The notes under the pieces: model-generated | Told to the model about the DNA's origin: nothing | What the model saw: the letters and a program-made list of their open reading frames with translations, nothing else | Databases searched by the model: none | Part shown: positions 47,672 to 63,200 of the stretch, piece by piece | How positions within the stretch are numbered: the stretch's first letter is position 1 | How the letters are laid out: every line of letters begins with the position of its first letter | Program-made: the position numbers and the translations under genes | Source: Hymenochaete sp. R1 | Lineage: Eukaryota; Basidiomycota; Agaricomycetes; Hymenochaetales; Hymenochaetaceae | Direction of reading: 5' to 3' | Length of the DNA stretch: 64,000 bases | NCBI GenBank assembly: GCA_019400425.1 | Contig: JAFREE010000035.1 | Location: forward strand, 123,212-187,211

Positions 47672-50191
47672 CCTTCACCCGCATTTTAGTGACTACACCG
47701 TGTAGTATATACTCTTGATATCGGGGCTTCTTTTGTGAACATAGAAAAGAACGAGTGATCGTTGTGGGGCTTTGCGGTGTTATGTTGTGTTGTCCGTGTA
47801 GTGTGGCCAGTATAGTGTCGTAACTTATGGAATTATTTCGTTTCTTTCAATCTTGTGCAATGTTTAATACTCTTGTTCGAAGTCTCGGCCAGACTCGACT
47901 CCGACAAAAAATGACCAGATTTAAGTTGTTGACTTGTTTCTGATTCAATGTCTCGATGGTCTTGAGTGTGGCGCTTATACATCTTCCTGGATATTCGCTT
48001 CGTTGTAGACTGCCTGGAAGACTATCAAGCTAAACACAAAAAATTAGTTAGAATTTCACAGTTGTGAATTCTTGAAAAGGGAAGAAGCATTTATAAGTTC
48101 AGTCAGCTGGAGTCATTTATGATGTCTATAAGAAATATACTGACGCAATCGCTAACAAGAAGCGATCTATCTTTCCCTCATAGATTGGCCAAGAAAAATG
48201 CATATTTAAAGCATATAATAGCGGAACAACAAAGCGTAGTTGAAGTCATGGGACGTAGTGGGTATGAAATAAGTCCGTGCTTGTGGGTATCGGGAGTGGG
48301 GAAAGCATGACCCGGGCCTCTGTACAAGAGAAAACTGAAATGCTGGAGGATGTAGTACTACATGAAAGAAGGAAGGAAGGAAGTTACTGCCGTGCGGAAG
48401 TGCTTTCATCCTTCCTTTGGAGCGTGGCGTGGTTGTGTACTAGAGAATCGGCCGTCTAAGAAACGTTGGGGTTGCAATGCGCTTCGTAGGCGCTGTAGAC
48501 TCTGGCGAGCGCGTTTTCGTATACTCTAGAAGGGCACGAGGTACAAGGACGTGTATCAGCTTAAAAGTAAAACTGGATGGAACAATTTCAAGCAGACCTT
48601 TAGTGCCTTTGACCATGGTCGTCTATGCATAGAGAGAGCAGATATTTCACTGGCGTCGTCAACGTTACCCATAATAACGACCCTCCGTGTGTACCCTACA
48701 TCGTAGTGGACTCTTCTACGCGGTTCCGGGAGCGAAAGTGCACTGCGACCCGACGGCTTTGTGAGTCGCCTCGACGGACGCGGACGCACTTCACCAAAGA
48801 AACTCGACTTGGAGGCCATGGCCTAATCATACAGTATAAAAAGTCAAAGTATTAGCAAAGTAAATCTACTAGTGTATCAGGATAGAAAATCCGCACCATA
48901 AAACTATTCTGTGCGTATGGGCTAGTGTTCGAACGCTCAGGGCCGCGACTACAACCTTGGTCATATTCATAACTTGAAAGATACGGTGTACGCTTTCCCT
49001 GCAGATGAGAATATAAACCAGCTTCATACGAATACCGACGTACGTAGTTCTCATATAAGCTCGGGTTAGCGTAGGGGTGAGTGTACATCTGACGAAGGTC
49101 CCGACGTGCTCCAGACTCTAGTCCGTGTATCCTTGTTCGTTATTAATGTTCGACGGGGTTCATAACAGGTAGGGCGTCCTTGTTGTCGTAATGAAGAGAC
49201 CACAGTATTAATGTGAGAGTCGATGTTCCCTCCGAGGTGCGTTATTAAGTAAGTGTTCGGAAAAGCTGGAACTTTGGGAAAGAAGGAAAAGAAAGCCACG
49301 GTCGCAGTCGAGAGGGAGATTTTGAGGATCCAGTTGAACTCGCCCTTCCGACGTTAGAAATTTGGACCCACCAGCGAGTGCTTGAAATCAGCCGAACTTT
49401 CTCACGCGTCTTGTCGTCCTCACCCGAAAACTTTCTTTCTTGACTAGCGACCACGACGATGATCCGACCAACGTCCTTCTTCAGGGACTTTCTTCTGGGA
49501 CAAAGATGGCGTTTGACGTCGATGGCGACGGTAGATGATGGTGACCTTTAAGAAAAAAGCAGAGGTGGTGAGATCAACTAGCCGGGCATCCCAATGACTA
49601 CTTACCTCCGTTGCTTCATCAAACCAACTGTGACACCCGGAGCATCTCTCTCTATCATGATCAAATCATATTGTTGTTCAATGACAAGAATCGCATCTGA
49701 GCGAGTGGTGTTGTCATTGGATGTCGCCGAAAATACGAGGACGCGTTCTTTTATTCGGGCGCACTGCAGATGCTTCGCTTACTCTCGAATGGTGTCCGGC
49801 TGGGAGGAGGGAGTCTGCACTGTGAATTCGATTTCCGAGACGAATTGGCTTTACATTCTGGCTCGAAATGTTTAAAGCGACTGTCTTTGCGTTTCTTTTC
49901 GTCTGAGGAAGAGACTTTGCTTCAGATGAGTTTGAAGTTGTCGACCTTCGCGACTAAGCGACTTTGCCAGTCTTGCTACGTATATGAGTTCGAAGAACCT
50001 TGCACCATTCTCTCTATACTCATACTATCAAGCTCCCCAGAAGTACGTACCATAGACGCTTTTCTTCCTTCGACGATTAGTCTGAGCTCGTACTCCAGGT
50101 CTTTCCCAGTCAGCCAAGCTTCTTAGTCTGTTTCCAACCTCCGAACGGATCCCCCTTTGGACGTGAAACCTCGCTTTAGAATCCCTTGATC
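47672..50191. other. 2.5-kb region without a secure gene
   Basis: After the SGNH-like gene 3' UTR there is no frame with a recognisable domain. Weak coding-like pieces occur on the minus strand between about 50120 and 49320: EAWLTGKDLEYELRLIVEGR near 50120-50060, a Ser/Lys-rich piece near 49900-49790, and TRSDAILVIEQQYDLIMIER near 49710-49650. They are separated by stops and do not splice into a convincing protein. They could be a decayed gene or chance frames. Confidence 0.4.
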
Positions 50192-52078
50192 ATGCCAGTG
50201 GCGTACGTCTCGCTCTGGCAGGCTTCTGAATCTCTACACTCATACATGGAGACCATCCCAAGTTTCCTCGGTGCAGTTTGGCCCTATGTTCTTCCACCGA
50301 TTGTCATTCTAGCGCTTGAAGGACCACTGTCTCTAAGGGTAAGACCAGTCATTCCTAACGCCACATCGTATCGTGATACGAACTGACAAAATTCCGTCTA
50401 GACATGGCTTGCTGTTCAGCGTACCCCGCCCTCTTCTCAGGTGCTCCACAGCGAAGCCTCACCCCATCAGACTTGCTCTGACGGCATCCAAAAACACCTC
50501 GTAACTCTTGTTCTCCCCGCGTATCTGCTCGGAATCACTCTCATCGGTGCATTCCTGCAATGCTTGGTAAATGCATCGTTGGAAATGATGATGATGTTCG
50601 ATGGGATCACACTCGCCCCATTATTCATCTACGCCACATCTCAAGTTCGTGCTGATCGGATTCAGATTTGATCGGCAAACCTCACTAACAGTCTTACAGC
50701 TCTTTTCATTATGCTCGGGAATGTATGCCTTGCGTGTGCACCGCGATCAAGAAGGTGGTCAGTTCCACTCCCAAGCCACCTTCCCGAGCGTTTGCTGATT
50801 TTGCTGGTCTTTTCCAGATCCATACGTGTCAAAGAAGCTTCGATTGCATGTTCCAAAACTCTTGTCCGGAATTCCTTATCTCGCTGGGCTTCTGGTGTCC
50901 TTGCTTGCTGTCATATCTAAAGATGTTGTCTGTCTGAGCGTCATGCACATTGCTTTAATCCATGTCTTCGTCATGAATGACGTGTCATCAACCAAAAGCT
51001 TCAAAAACTTTACCGCTTACGCTTTTGCAAATGTAAGCGTCACCCACCACCACTAACTAACGCCGCCCCGTATTGATCATTTATTCACGAATACGTTCCC
51101 TAGGTTATAACTTTCCTCTCTCTTGTCCTCTTCTTCGCAACCCACAGCGACAGCGTCCGCCTCCTCTTCGGCAAGCCCCACGCTCACGCAAACCTCTCTT
51201 CACCGCTCAACCCATCCACTCACGCAGATCAATGGCCGCTCTTTGCGCTGACTGTGCTCTGGAACGTCTTTCCCGTCGAGCTCATCTCTTTCTGCTTTCG
51301 CTTCGACTATGCACGCGCACAGGAACGCGCCGAGCTGGCGTTTGCTGTTCGACAGAGTGTTGGGGCGCTTTCGTATGGTGAGAAGGCACCGTTGACGCAC
51401 GATATGCTTCGGTTCAGTGCTCTATCTAAATCTGGGTCTGGTGCTTATACCGTGGCCTCTGCCACTGCCTCTAATGCTGGTAATGGGAGGAAAGAGAAAA
51501 TCCAAATCCATGAAACAATAGGTCCGATTTGTCTCTCCGAAGATGATCCGGATTCGTTTTACTCTTCGTTCAACACATCGGGAAAGCCAACGGCAGCTAC
51601 CACCACTCCTTCAAACGAGCACGAAGAACAAGAGAATAGCACACCCTTGCCGTCTTCCCTCCGCCTCGCTCATCCTCTGCTCGATCGCGCTCCCGCACAC
51701 TTCCCACTAACAACAATCGCCACCCTTACATACCTCTTTTCCTCCCTCGCGTTCCTCTTCCTCCTCTCACACATCTCCCTCGCTACCGTCACCCCTTCAA
51801 CTCCACCTACCACCTTAACGGATTACTACACCTTCATTCTCGATCGCGCCCACCCGCAAAACCGGAGCTGGGGACTTAAGTTAGGTGATGGGTACGGAGG
51901 TGCCGGAGGAAATACTTTGTTGTGGTATGTTGCACCTTTGCTCCCGCTTGTGACGTATCCCTTGATGGTGCTCGCCGTTTTCGGTGTGGGTTCGGCGGTA
52001 GGGGTGTTAGATGAGATGTGGAGGTATAGAGAGGTTTGGGGAGGGGAGATGACGGAGCAGATGCTGGTGAATGTTTGA
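50192..52078 (+). CDS. Multi-pass membrane protein of unknown family
   Basis: Several exons joined by short introns encode a mostly hydrophobic protein. Exon 1 starts at 50192 (MPVAYVSLWQASESLHSYME) and includes PSFLGAVWPYVLPPIVILAL. Exon 2 adds HLVTLVLPAYLLGITLIGAF and FDGITLAPLFIYATS. Then come LFSLCSGMYALRV, VPKLLSGIPYLAGLLVSLLA, CLSVMHIALIHVFVMNDVSS and FANV joined to ITFLSLVLFFATHSDSVRLL. The last long exon has LFALTVLWNVFPVELISFCF and FRFDYARAQERAELA, then a soluble Ser/Thr-rich loop, and finally FPLTTIATLTYLFSSLAFLF and LLPLVTYPLMVLAVFGVGSA before the stop at 52078. About eight or nine spans. The FRFDYARA piece recalls the segment after the GLGD motif of signal peptide peptidases, but I find neither GLGD nor the YD active site, so I do not assign that function. 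Confidence 0.65.
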
Positions 52079-52354
52079 GGGAAGAGGTTTAAATGTACTG
52101 TATAGTTTGGGTTGATATCTGCTGTAAATCTGTGGGCTTTCATTGATTTTAAATTTCCTTGCGGGCTCTAGGTGATAGGCGTCTGGATATTATCGCTCAT
52201 GTGTATTCTCTGTCGTAAATTTGTAACATTGCTTTTGTACAATTGACTATTTCTTTCTCTGTTACTACCATATTTTCAACCTTGTATGTATGCATGTTTC
52301 TTGCTTTCACGATCGCCTATGACCTCAGCCCAAAAGAAAGGCAACGTTCACCAA

Positions 52355-53821
<1,467 letters not shown>

Positions 53822-53982
53822 TCACTTGACCTGAGTTCAAGGCGGTGAATGAGGGTATAAGCACAACAACACATTTATGGAAGTTGGGTGGTCATTCCAA
53901 AAAGGTAGAGGCTTGGTCGGAACCAAAATCCGGCTTTATAAAAAGTAGAGGTTATATATTTTAAACGTGCTTCAAAAGCACA

Positions 53983-54071
53983 GCCCCTATAGCTCAGTGG
54001 TAGAGCGCATCACTAGTACCTATCAATCGTTGGTCATGATGAGGTCGGTCGTTCAAGTCGGCCTGGGGGCA
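53983..54071 (+). tRNA. tRNA-Thr (AGT) with a 17-nt intron
   Basis: A full cloverleaf can be folded. The acceptor stem GCCCCTA pairs with TGGGGGC (54064-54070, one G-T pair), with discriminator A at 54071. The D-arm is GCTC/GAGC with AGTGGTA in the loop. The anticodon stem CATCA (54008-54012) pairs with TGATG (54037-54041). The T-arm is GGTCG/CGGCC with loop TTCAAGT. The anticodon loop reads C-T-AGT-A, then a 17-nt intron (54019-54035) in the canonical position after nucleotide 37, then A38. Mature length is 72 nt without CCA. The A34 would be read as inosine and decode ACU/ACC/ACA. The internal A box (TAGCTCAGTGG) and B box (GGTCGTTCAAGTC, close to GGTTCGANNCC) are present. Confidence 0.93.
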
Positions 54072-54083
54072 ATAGCTGGGATG

Positions 54084-54091
54084 TTTTTTTT
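54084..54091 (+). terminator. RNA polymerase III terminator of tRNA-Thr
   Basis: A run of eight T residues begins 12 bp after the mature tRNA end, followed by further TATTTTT repeats that would act as backup terminators. Confidence 0.85.
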
Positions 54092-54527
54092 ATTTTTATT
54101 TTTATTTCTGTGTCGTCTACTAGCGATTTGGAACCTTTTTCTTTTCGTACGTTCTAACATTCAGCATATCAGACTTGCGATGCTGCGCCGGTAGGGTAGA
54201 ACATCTGCACTTGCACACCCAGAGGAAAACACATCGGCCGTCACCGATTCGGAGTAGAGTACTGTTTTTTTGCCCTTCGAAACGTCGGTTGATCCGCTTG
54301 GACGATATGTCTTATGTCGTTCCGAATCATTTTGCACTGCCGCTACGCTCCTAAAGTCCGCCTACATTCGGCTACCCTCCCCTCTACGTTATCGGACTTT
54401 ATCTCGTGCTCGCATATCACTCGCTCGGGACCTTGGGGGTCTCGCATCATTTCCAGAAGATCAACGGTAGGAAGCACACATTTCCCCAATTAACTCCGTC
54501 CTTCGCTCTTCGAAGCACGATGGGGCA

Positions 54528-54535
54528 TATATAAA
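54528..54535 (+). promoter_or_regulatory. TATA box of exo-glucanase B
   Basis: TATATAAA lies about 125 bp upstream of the ATG at 54659 and is followed by a C/T-rich leader, as in paralogue A. Confidence 0.6.
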
Positions 54536-54658
54536 CCCTCCTCACCGAGTTTCTGCCTGTCTCAACCCCCCTCTTTCCCGGTTTTCTTCACTTCCACCAT
54601 CATTTTCTAGAGTTTCGTGTTGAGGGTCATCTCCTCCCTCTTGCGCAACGAATTCACC

Positions 54659-56228
<1,570 letters not shown>

Positions 56229-56655
56229 CACAGGTGGGGCTTTGAAGCTGGTGACATCCTTATCCTTTAATTGGACTATCTTTTCCTTCATTTTTGCGCT
56301 TGTCCTTCTCTTTTAAATGGGCCTTTTTGAGTCTCTTTTTAGAGATTCGTAGATTCTCTCCTTACATTTGATTACAATAGGAAAGTTAGCGCAAGTATAC
56401 CATAATTTTGTTATTTTCGATTTGGATTGTCCCCAGTGTCTTCGTTTCGAAGAGTAGCCCCTCCCCCAGCAAAGAGTCCGTCTGTGAATCGTTAGTTTTG
56501 ATTGTGTTCTCCGGGTTACGAAATAACTTATTGGACTGTATTAACCGTAGCAATGAATAAACTAAGCTTATGCATGTCAGATTATCGCCCTACAATGTGC
56601 ATGCGAGTCAAAACAATATAGTATACATCCAGCATCCAGCCGCCGCCGATACATC

Positions 56656-58812
56656 TTACAAGGCGGTCCCACGCTCGAAACTCGCACGAATCTCCGCTGT
56701 ATATTTGTCGTAAAATCGTCCAATCTGTTTGGAAAGTCGGATGAATGTATAGTCAGTAACTTCAATCCATGAAATAAATGATAAAAGTGAGAGTGAGATG
56801 GATATAAAACCCCGGGATCCCGACGGAAAAAGAGAGAAGGATGACTGAAATGTTTCAAGGAACAAGGGGTCGAGGAGGGCCAAGAGAAACAGACCCGCGT
56901 GCAGTAGGAAGTGAAGTTGAGAGAGAAGTCGAAGATGTAGCAAACACTCGACGACGATAGAAGACAACGGGAGCGGAAGGGGTGACGGGACGGAAGGGAG
57001 AGGCAAAGAATGGAAGGGATGGTTAGCATTAGCTGGTGGTAACGTGGTCGTCAGGGGCATACGGAGAAGGAAGGAGGGGAAAAAAGTGAATTAACGTGTG
57101 TCGAGAGAAATCCGAGGTGATGAGAGAGTAAGTTGAGTTTACGATGAGCGTTTGTGCAGGGTCGACCATGTATTGAAAGGAATTGAACGAATGAATTGGA
57201 GGAAAGAAGCCGAGAGTGAGGAGAAAAGTGAAGAGTGTAAAGTCTGGGAAAGTTTCGCAATGCAAAGCAATGCAAGTGCAGAAGAAAACGAATACGAGAC
57301 CGACGCACTTTCTTGTTGAACACCCGGTTCCGCTCGTTGATGTATGTGATATCGCCCTCGTCCTCGTTGAGCCGCTTCCGCGAGAACTTGTTCCGCTTGT
57401 CTTGCCTACGAAGTCCCGAGAAAATCGAAGTAGAAATCGAACATAGAAATAGGGGGGAAAGGTACACGTAAGTCGAACTGTACCGATGACCCAAGAATAC
57501 AGCAACGAATAGAAACAGAAGATGCCACACGCACTCCATGTTGAGCTTCGACACCACGCGGTCGATGGCGTCCTCGCTCGGCTTGTTGTCCGCATAGAGC
57601 AGTGTATTGGCATCTCGGTACAGCGACTCCGCGGCCCGTTGTTGTTCGTACGACGTGACCTGTATTCATATCCGAGTTCCGAGGACAGCAACAAATTGCA
57701 AGAAGGAAGAAATGTGAGTATGGTTGAGGTCAGGAGGAAAGAAAGAAGGAAGAGGTGGAACGTACCGCTCCGCTTTGAGGATTGAACGTTGTCAGCGCGT
57801 TGGTGCTTGAGGAAGAAGCTCCAGGTGCAAAGCCTAAAGCAAGTTGTTTTTGTTTGTTGTAGGATTCGAGATCTGGCTTGAGGTGGTTAAGATCTTTCTT
57901 ATACCGTCTCCTCGCCTGCTGTTCCTCGTCTATAGTCACAATGCCGTTGAAATCAACTAGGGTCTCCGGAGAATAAGCCGACGAGGAAGACGTACCATGA
58001 AACTCGAAATCGGCATTCCGTTCTTTCCTCCGCTTGCGCTTCTCCCATTCATCGTTTTCCTCGATTGTATACTCCCAGTTCTTCTTGCGTTCGACATCCT
58101 CACCGCGCTCCTCGGCATCGGCTCGTTGGCGGAGCGTCTCGGCGAGTTTGAGTTGTTTTTCATGCCGTGCGGCATCCCGTACGGATGTCTTGAGCTTTGT
58201 GGATTCGTTGATGAGTTCAGTCCTGTTTTGACGAGCCGAATCACGCTGGGATACATCATGAGAAGGTTGCAAGATGCACAACTAAAAGAAAAGGCGTACC
58301 ATTCGCATTCTTAACTCTTGAAGCTTCTTTTGTCGGTCCTCGATGCTGAGTGAAGAAGTCGATTCCTCGGGAGCAGGAGTAGAAGTACCATTAGTCACAA
58401 CCGCATCAGGATTGCCTTCCTCGACAGCTTGTGGTTTCTCCTCTTCTGCTGGATTCGACATCTCCACGTCCTGCGTTGGTGCATTTTGGGTATCGGTCAT
58501 CTTTTCCACAAACTCTGCCGCACCCTCCGCAACATTCTGGACAACGTCCATCGCCTCGTCCTTAGCTGCCTTTCCTCTCCTCTTGGCCTTCTTCGGCTCT
58601 ACAGATACGACAGCCTCTTCGGCTTTGGGCGTCGGAGCATTCTGAGCGTCTGTCATTTCCTCGACAAAGTCGGCTGCAGCTTCAGCGACGTTTTGAACGT
58701 CCTCGACTACTTCCTCAACCACCTCCTCGGCTTTAGCTTTTGTGGTTGCTGCTTTTCCTCTTCCTTTCCCTTTTGCTCCTCCCCTGCCTTTTCTGCTTCC
58801 TTTTGGAGGCAT
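56656..58812 (-). CDS. SYF2: Pre-mRNA splicing factor SYF2
   Basis: Component of the Prp19/NTC-associated spliceosome. The conserved C-terminal SYF2 domain is spread over several exons: RDAARHEKQLKLAETLRQRA, KKNWEYTIEENDEWEKRKRR, KDLNHLKPDLESYNKQKQLA, AAESLYRDANTLLYADNKPS, RLNEDEGDITYINERNRVFN and finally IGRFYDKYTAEIRASFERGT before the stop at 56656-56658. All key blocks are intact. The N-terminal exon (58812 to about 58300) is a long Lys/Ala/Glu-rich extension starting MPPKGSRKGRGGAKGKGRG. It contains an internal tandem duplication of about 23 residues (VQNVAEAAADFVEEMTDAQN and VQNVAEGAAEFVEKMTDTQN). The intron between the NERNRVFNKK block and the last exon is about 590 nt, longer than most in the window. 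Confidence 0.9.
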
Positions 58813-60226
58813 GGGATTTGTCGTGAACCTGGGGACGTGTGGATATGTTGCGGGAAGTTGGAGAGGAATAAAAGAAAAGACGAGATAAATGAAAGTGAGG
58901 GAGGAATAAACGTTGAGGTCTGGCGTCTACGTCTGGATTGGACGTCCGTCACGTCATCATCAGTTCAATTGTGCCGACGTCACAAAGTGTGACCGCTACC
59001 ATAATAGGCAACGAGTACGTCCAGTTCGGGATCAGTTGTGTGTCCACAGCTCTTTCTCACACCGCGGCTGCTTAGCTTACCGTTCGAGAGTTCAACGCAA
59101 GAACAGACTTGCCTATCGCACGATTGCAAATGACGCAGGAAAATAGCAATCAGGCCCCTAGTCCTGGAAGACCGCTGCAATCGTCGAATCAAATCTGGGA
59201 CCTGTGCATTTGCCAAAGATATACGAGGAACGAGAGTCGAGTTGGAACTGACACCGAGAGCATGGTGTTTCATGAGCATGCAGAACTGGACACATGGCGG
59301 GCGGGGCTTCGATGCGATGGGACTCATGAAGGCCCCCCTCAGATTCAGATTGAGACTTTGACTATGGATCATCAACATACTCTTTTGGTCATCTCTCTCG
59401 GATGTGTCTATCAAACAGGCTTTTTTTTTCAAGAACCGAGGTTACATGTGAGTACGGCCGTTGAGTGGAAGGTGTATTTATCTGATAGTTTGTTTTAGGC
59501 GATGGTTAATATTAATGAAAGGGAGAAGGCGCGAGCGCTGGGAGAATTGACCACGCCAAGTACTGGTGTTTCTCGCGTCTAAATGTCGACGGCCGTGGGA
59601 TTCCTCCCGGCGAGACCTCGATGCGCTTGCTCGTCCTAGTATCCACCACCGCTACCATTCAATCTCGATCATCATCATATACTCACGGGTCATTTTCAAC
59701 TGACATCTTCATCATCGGCTTATCTGCAACGACGACTACAACGGAGATTGGGTCTGACCCGAAAAACAAACCTATGATGACGATGATAATGATGACCTGA
59801 CTGGTGTTTGATAAAAAAAAACTATTGAATACGGACTGGCTCCCGGGAGAAAGCTAAGTGGTAGGTGGGAAGAGAAGGCTTGCGAGGGCATGAGGACCCA
59901 TGTGCGCCCTGTCCCTGGCACAGAGCCCAAGCTGTGGATGAATGAAAACGTTAATTGGAACGAATACTCACGCCGGCTCGGATGGGATACTGGGTGAGAT
60001 ACAATCCTCGTCGCCGAAGAGACTCAGACTAGAGACGAGACCAGACGCGCTCCCACACCATCTATGCACTACATATTTATATCGTATTGCTTCCTGCTAC
60101 TGCTGCCTCTCCCGCTCCCCCCTCCCCTTCCTCCACCGTTAATAAGTACCCACCTGTTCTTCTTCTCCTCGTTCTCTCCTTGCCTCTCTCTCTTCCACAT
60201 CCTCCACCGGTCTCCTGCCTCACACA
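58813..60226. other. Intergenic region between SYF2 and the amino-acid permease
   Basis: About 1.4 kb. The left part is the SYF2 promoter and 5' UTR. An open plus-strand frame at 59139-59498 (MTQENSNQAPSPGRPLQS) has no recognisable family and ends in sequence without splice consensus. ATG/ATC-rich short repeats occur near 59670-59800. The right 100 bp is strongly C/T-rich, probably the permease leader. Confidence 0.4.
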
Positions 60227-63200
60227 ATGGCCACTGCACTTGAACTAGCCACGGATCGAATCCATCCTCAGCTCGACGAGAAGGCCTCCACGCATGACCC
60301 TTCCCTTAGTTCCACCGACAAACGTAGGCTACTCCCTTATACCTTCAAGTGTCCTCTACCAGCTCACATTTCACTCTCGTAGCCGTAAACCTTTCCCTCT
60401 TGGACTACCTCCGCTACGCCGAAGTAGCACGTGCATACGAGAAAGGGTCAACGTCTACTCCTACGGGCAGGTCTGTTTCCTTTTTCCCTCTAGCGTATAC
60501 TCTATCAGTACTCAATCTGCGGCTTCCCCCCGGCTCGCTTTATCATTCTCAGTGGCACGACCTCGGAGAAGCCCGACATCGAACAGGACTTGATAAATGC
60601 GCGAAGAGCACTTCGAACAGCGAGGTGAGAATGGCTCCTTGGTCCTCGAATCTCATCACACTGTCCCCGAGCCTTCCGTTACGACTACCGTTGTCGTTGT
60701 GGGTCCTTCCCTCAGGGCCACTGCCGATACTTCCCCGCCCGCGCATCGGGTTCTATTATTGGGATTTCCTCACCTCCGGGTTCAAAATTCATATTCCCTT
60801 TTGCAAATACTGACGGTGCTTTTGTTTTCATTTGTTTTCGCATGATGCACAACGTGCTTCCGTCGGGTCGTGTGCATCGAATGTGGATGGGACCGGTGAA
60901 CTCTGATCTTCATCACTATCATCCCATTTCATATCCACACATGCAGCTGGGCGGCCATCTTCTACCTCATCACGACGGACATTCTAGGTCCTTTCAATGC
61001 ACCATTTGCGTTTAGTCAGGTCGGGTACGTTCCGGGGGCAGTCCTCTACATCGTCAGTAAGTCCCTTTTTCATTTTTACGCGTTCCTACTTTCCCTCCTT
61101 ATCATTCGTGTTTATCCACATCAATGCCTATTACCACCTATCTTATGCAGCACAAACATACATACTGACTTCTTTTGGTGTTCTATAGTGGGTGGTGTAG
61201 CCTGTTATACGGGCCTCATTCTCTGGAAGCTCTTCTGTGCTCTCGATTCGGACCAATATCCCATCAAAACCTACGCGGACATCGCAGAACGTATATTTGG
61301 AACATGGTCCAAACACGTCTGCACCATCCTTCAAAGTCTGCAGCTTATCATTAATGTGTGTGAACATGCATCTTTATGCTTATTTATCCCGCCAAATTTA
61401 GCTGATAACTTGTTTGATTTTTTGTTCCTGCTTACCCCTTGATCCACCTGGCTCGCCGGCTACCCTTTTCTAATACCGAAACCAACTCTGTTCGCGCTGA
61501 ACCCGGTACTTTCCACCGCATCTATCTCACATGCCCCTGGATCGACCTATTTTTGCGACCTTATCGTACCATGGCCAACCGCACCGGGGGATTCCGTTCA
61601 AATATGATTATGATATGGCGTGGTGCGCTTGGTACTACGATACGAATATCGCGGATGTGCAATTTTTCAATCGGCGGGTACGGCTGCACAGGTTGGGACG
61701 ATTTGTTTAGGGAATGCGCAGAGCGTGGAGCAAATCGCGCGGGATAACAAGTTCTGCTTTTCGGTCGCGGTGGTGATTTGGGCCATTGTTGGTATGATCA
61801 TTGGGCAGATTCGGACGCTGAAGCAGTATGGATGGCTTGCAAACTCGTAAGTCCCCCTGTCCCCCCTGTCCCTCCCTTTTTTTGGAAAAAACAAACAAAC
61901 TGTACGATGCGCAAAGCTGACCATATGCTCGTCTTACCCCCATGCTCTGGCGCGAAAATTCACAGCGCCGTCTGGCTTAATCTTCTCGTCATCTTCATCA
62001 CCATGGGCGTCGTTGCACATTCGCCGCCCAACTTCGCATCTGCGCTGACATCATTGGGTCAGCCGGAGGGACCCGTTGTGAAGAGCGCGTTCGTCAGCTT
62101 ACCGCTCTTCAGCAAAGTGAACGGGATCATGCAAATGGTGTTTGCGTACGGAGGCGCTATGATCTTCCCCGAGTTTATGGCGGAGATGCGCCGACCGATG
62201 GACTTCTGGAAGGCAATGGTGAGTGACAGTGGTACGGGCTACTCAAGGCCAAATATGAGCAACACTTTTGGATTCTCTTGGTGTCTTGTCCTCGAGAAGA
62301 AGCGGAGTCGATGTTGCGCTTTTACTTTCGAAGTCTTCTCCCTCATCGCACTTCCCCCCGACTCGAGCCTTTGCGTTGTTGTGTGCCGTTCTCGGCCTCG
62401 TGCTATCTTTGACCCTTCTTTCCTTTCTTTTCCTAATTGCTCCCACCATGAAACTGACATCTCTTTTTTATCGCGTTATGAATCGGTTTTCATTTGCTTC
62501 CGACCTTATCCCACCGGCGCCTTTCTTATGTGACCTCTTTCGACTTCACGGCTCTCAAACACCAAATGGTGTGCTTCGGTATCGACATCGCGCGTACGCG
62601 AACGCAACCTCTGAAAACAGTGCTGCTCCCAGTTGCTCATCGCCGTCGTGTACATGCTCTTCGGAGTCTTCGTATACTCGTTCCAGGGCCAGTTCACGCT
62701 CCCACTCGCGTTCCAGGGCATGAGCACGTTTGCATTCCAGACGGTGGGGAACGTCATTGGGCTCATCACAGGTATCATCGCGGCGGGATTATATGGGAAC
62801 ATCGGAATCAGTGCGTGCTAATTTTTTTCAAGTGTCCCATTTCTTCCGAACCGAAAAACATCATCTCGCACTGGCGTTGGTTCTCCCGAAATTGGTGTTG
62901 TGGGAAAGCTGCAGATAACTGACTTGCTTGTTTTCCTTGGCAATTGTTTTGTTTTGTTCTATCGCGTTCCCGCCCGCGCAAATTGTAGAGGTCGCATACT
63001 ACAATATTATTGAACAGTGGCTCAAGGGTCCGCCGTTGGTGAGCAAAAAGGGGCGTGTCATCTGGACCGGTTCGTTCTTCCCATTTATTATCCGCTCAAC
63101 CCACTGACGACTTATTTTTTTCACCACGAACATAGGCATGGTCATCTTATACTGGTCCCTCGGTCAGTTTATTGGACTTTCTTCTCACTTATCTTCCATT

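Noticed and set aside
49120..49460. Minus-strand frames near 49.1-49.5 kb as genes
   Set aside because: Low-complexity Ser/Arg/Pro content, no conserved motif, and no consistent exon structure.
50192..52078. Signal peptide peptidase assignment
   Set aside because: Only a short FRFDY-like resemblance; the YD and GLGD catalytic motifs and the PAL motif were not found.
54012..54019. tRNA-derived SINE as the source of the dispersed ACTAGTAC octamers
   Set aside because: The octamer overlaps the tRNA-Thr anticodon loop, but no A box, B box or acceptor-stem similarity surrounds the intergenic copies.
59139..59498. Plus-strand frame as a small gene between SYF2 and the permease
   Set aside because: No domain, poor composition, no splice signals and an equally long antisense frame; likely chance.
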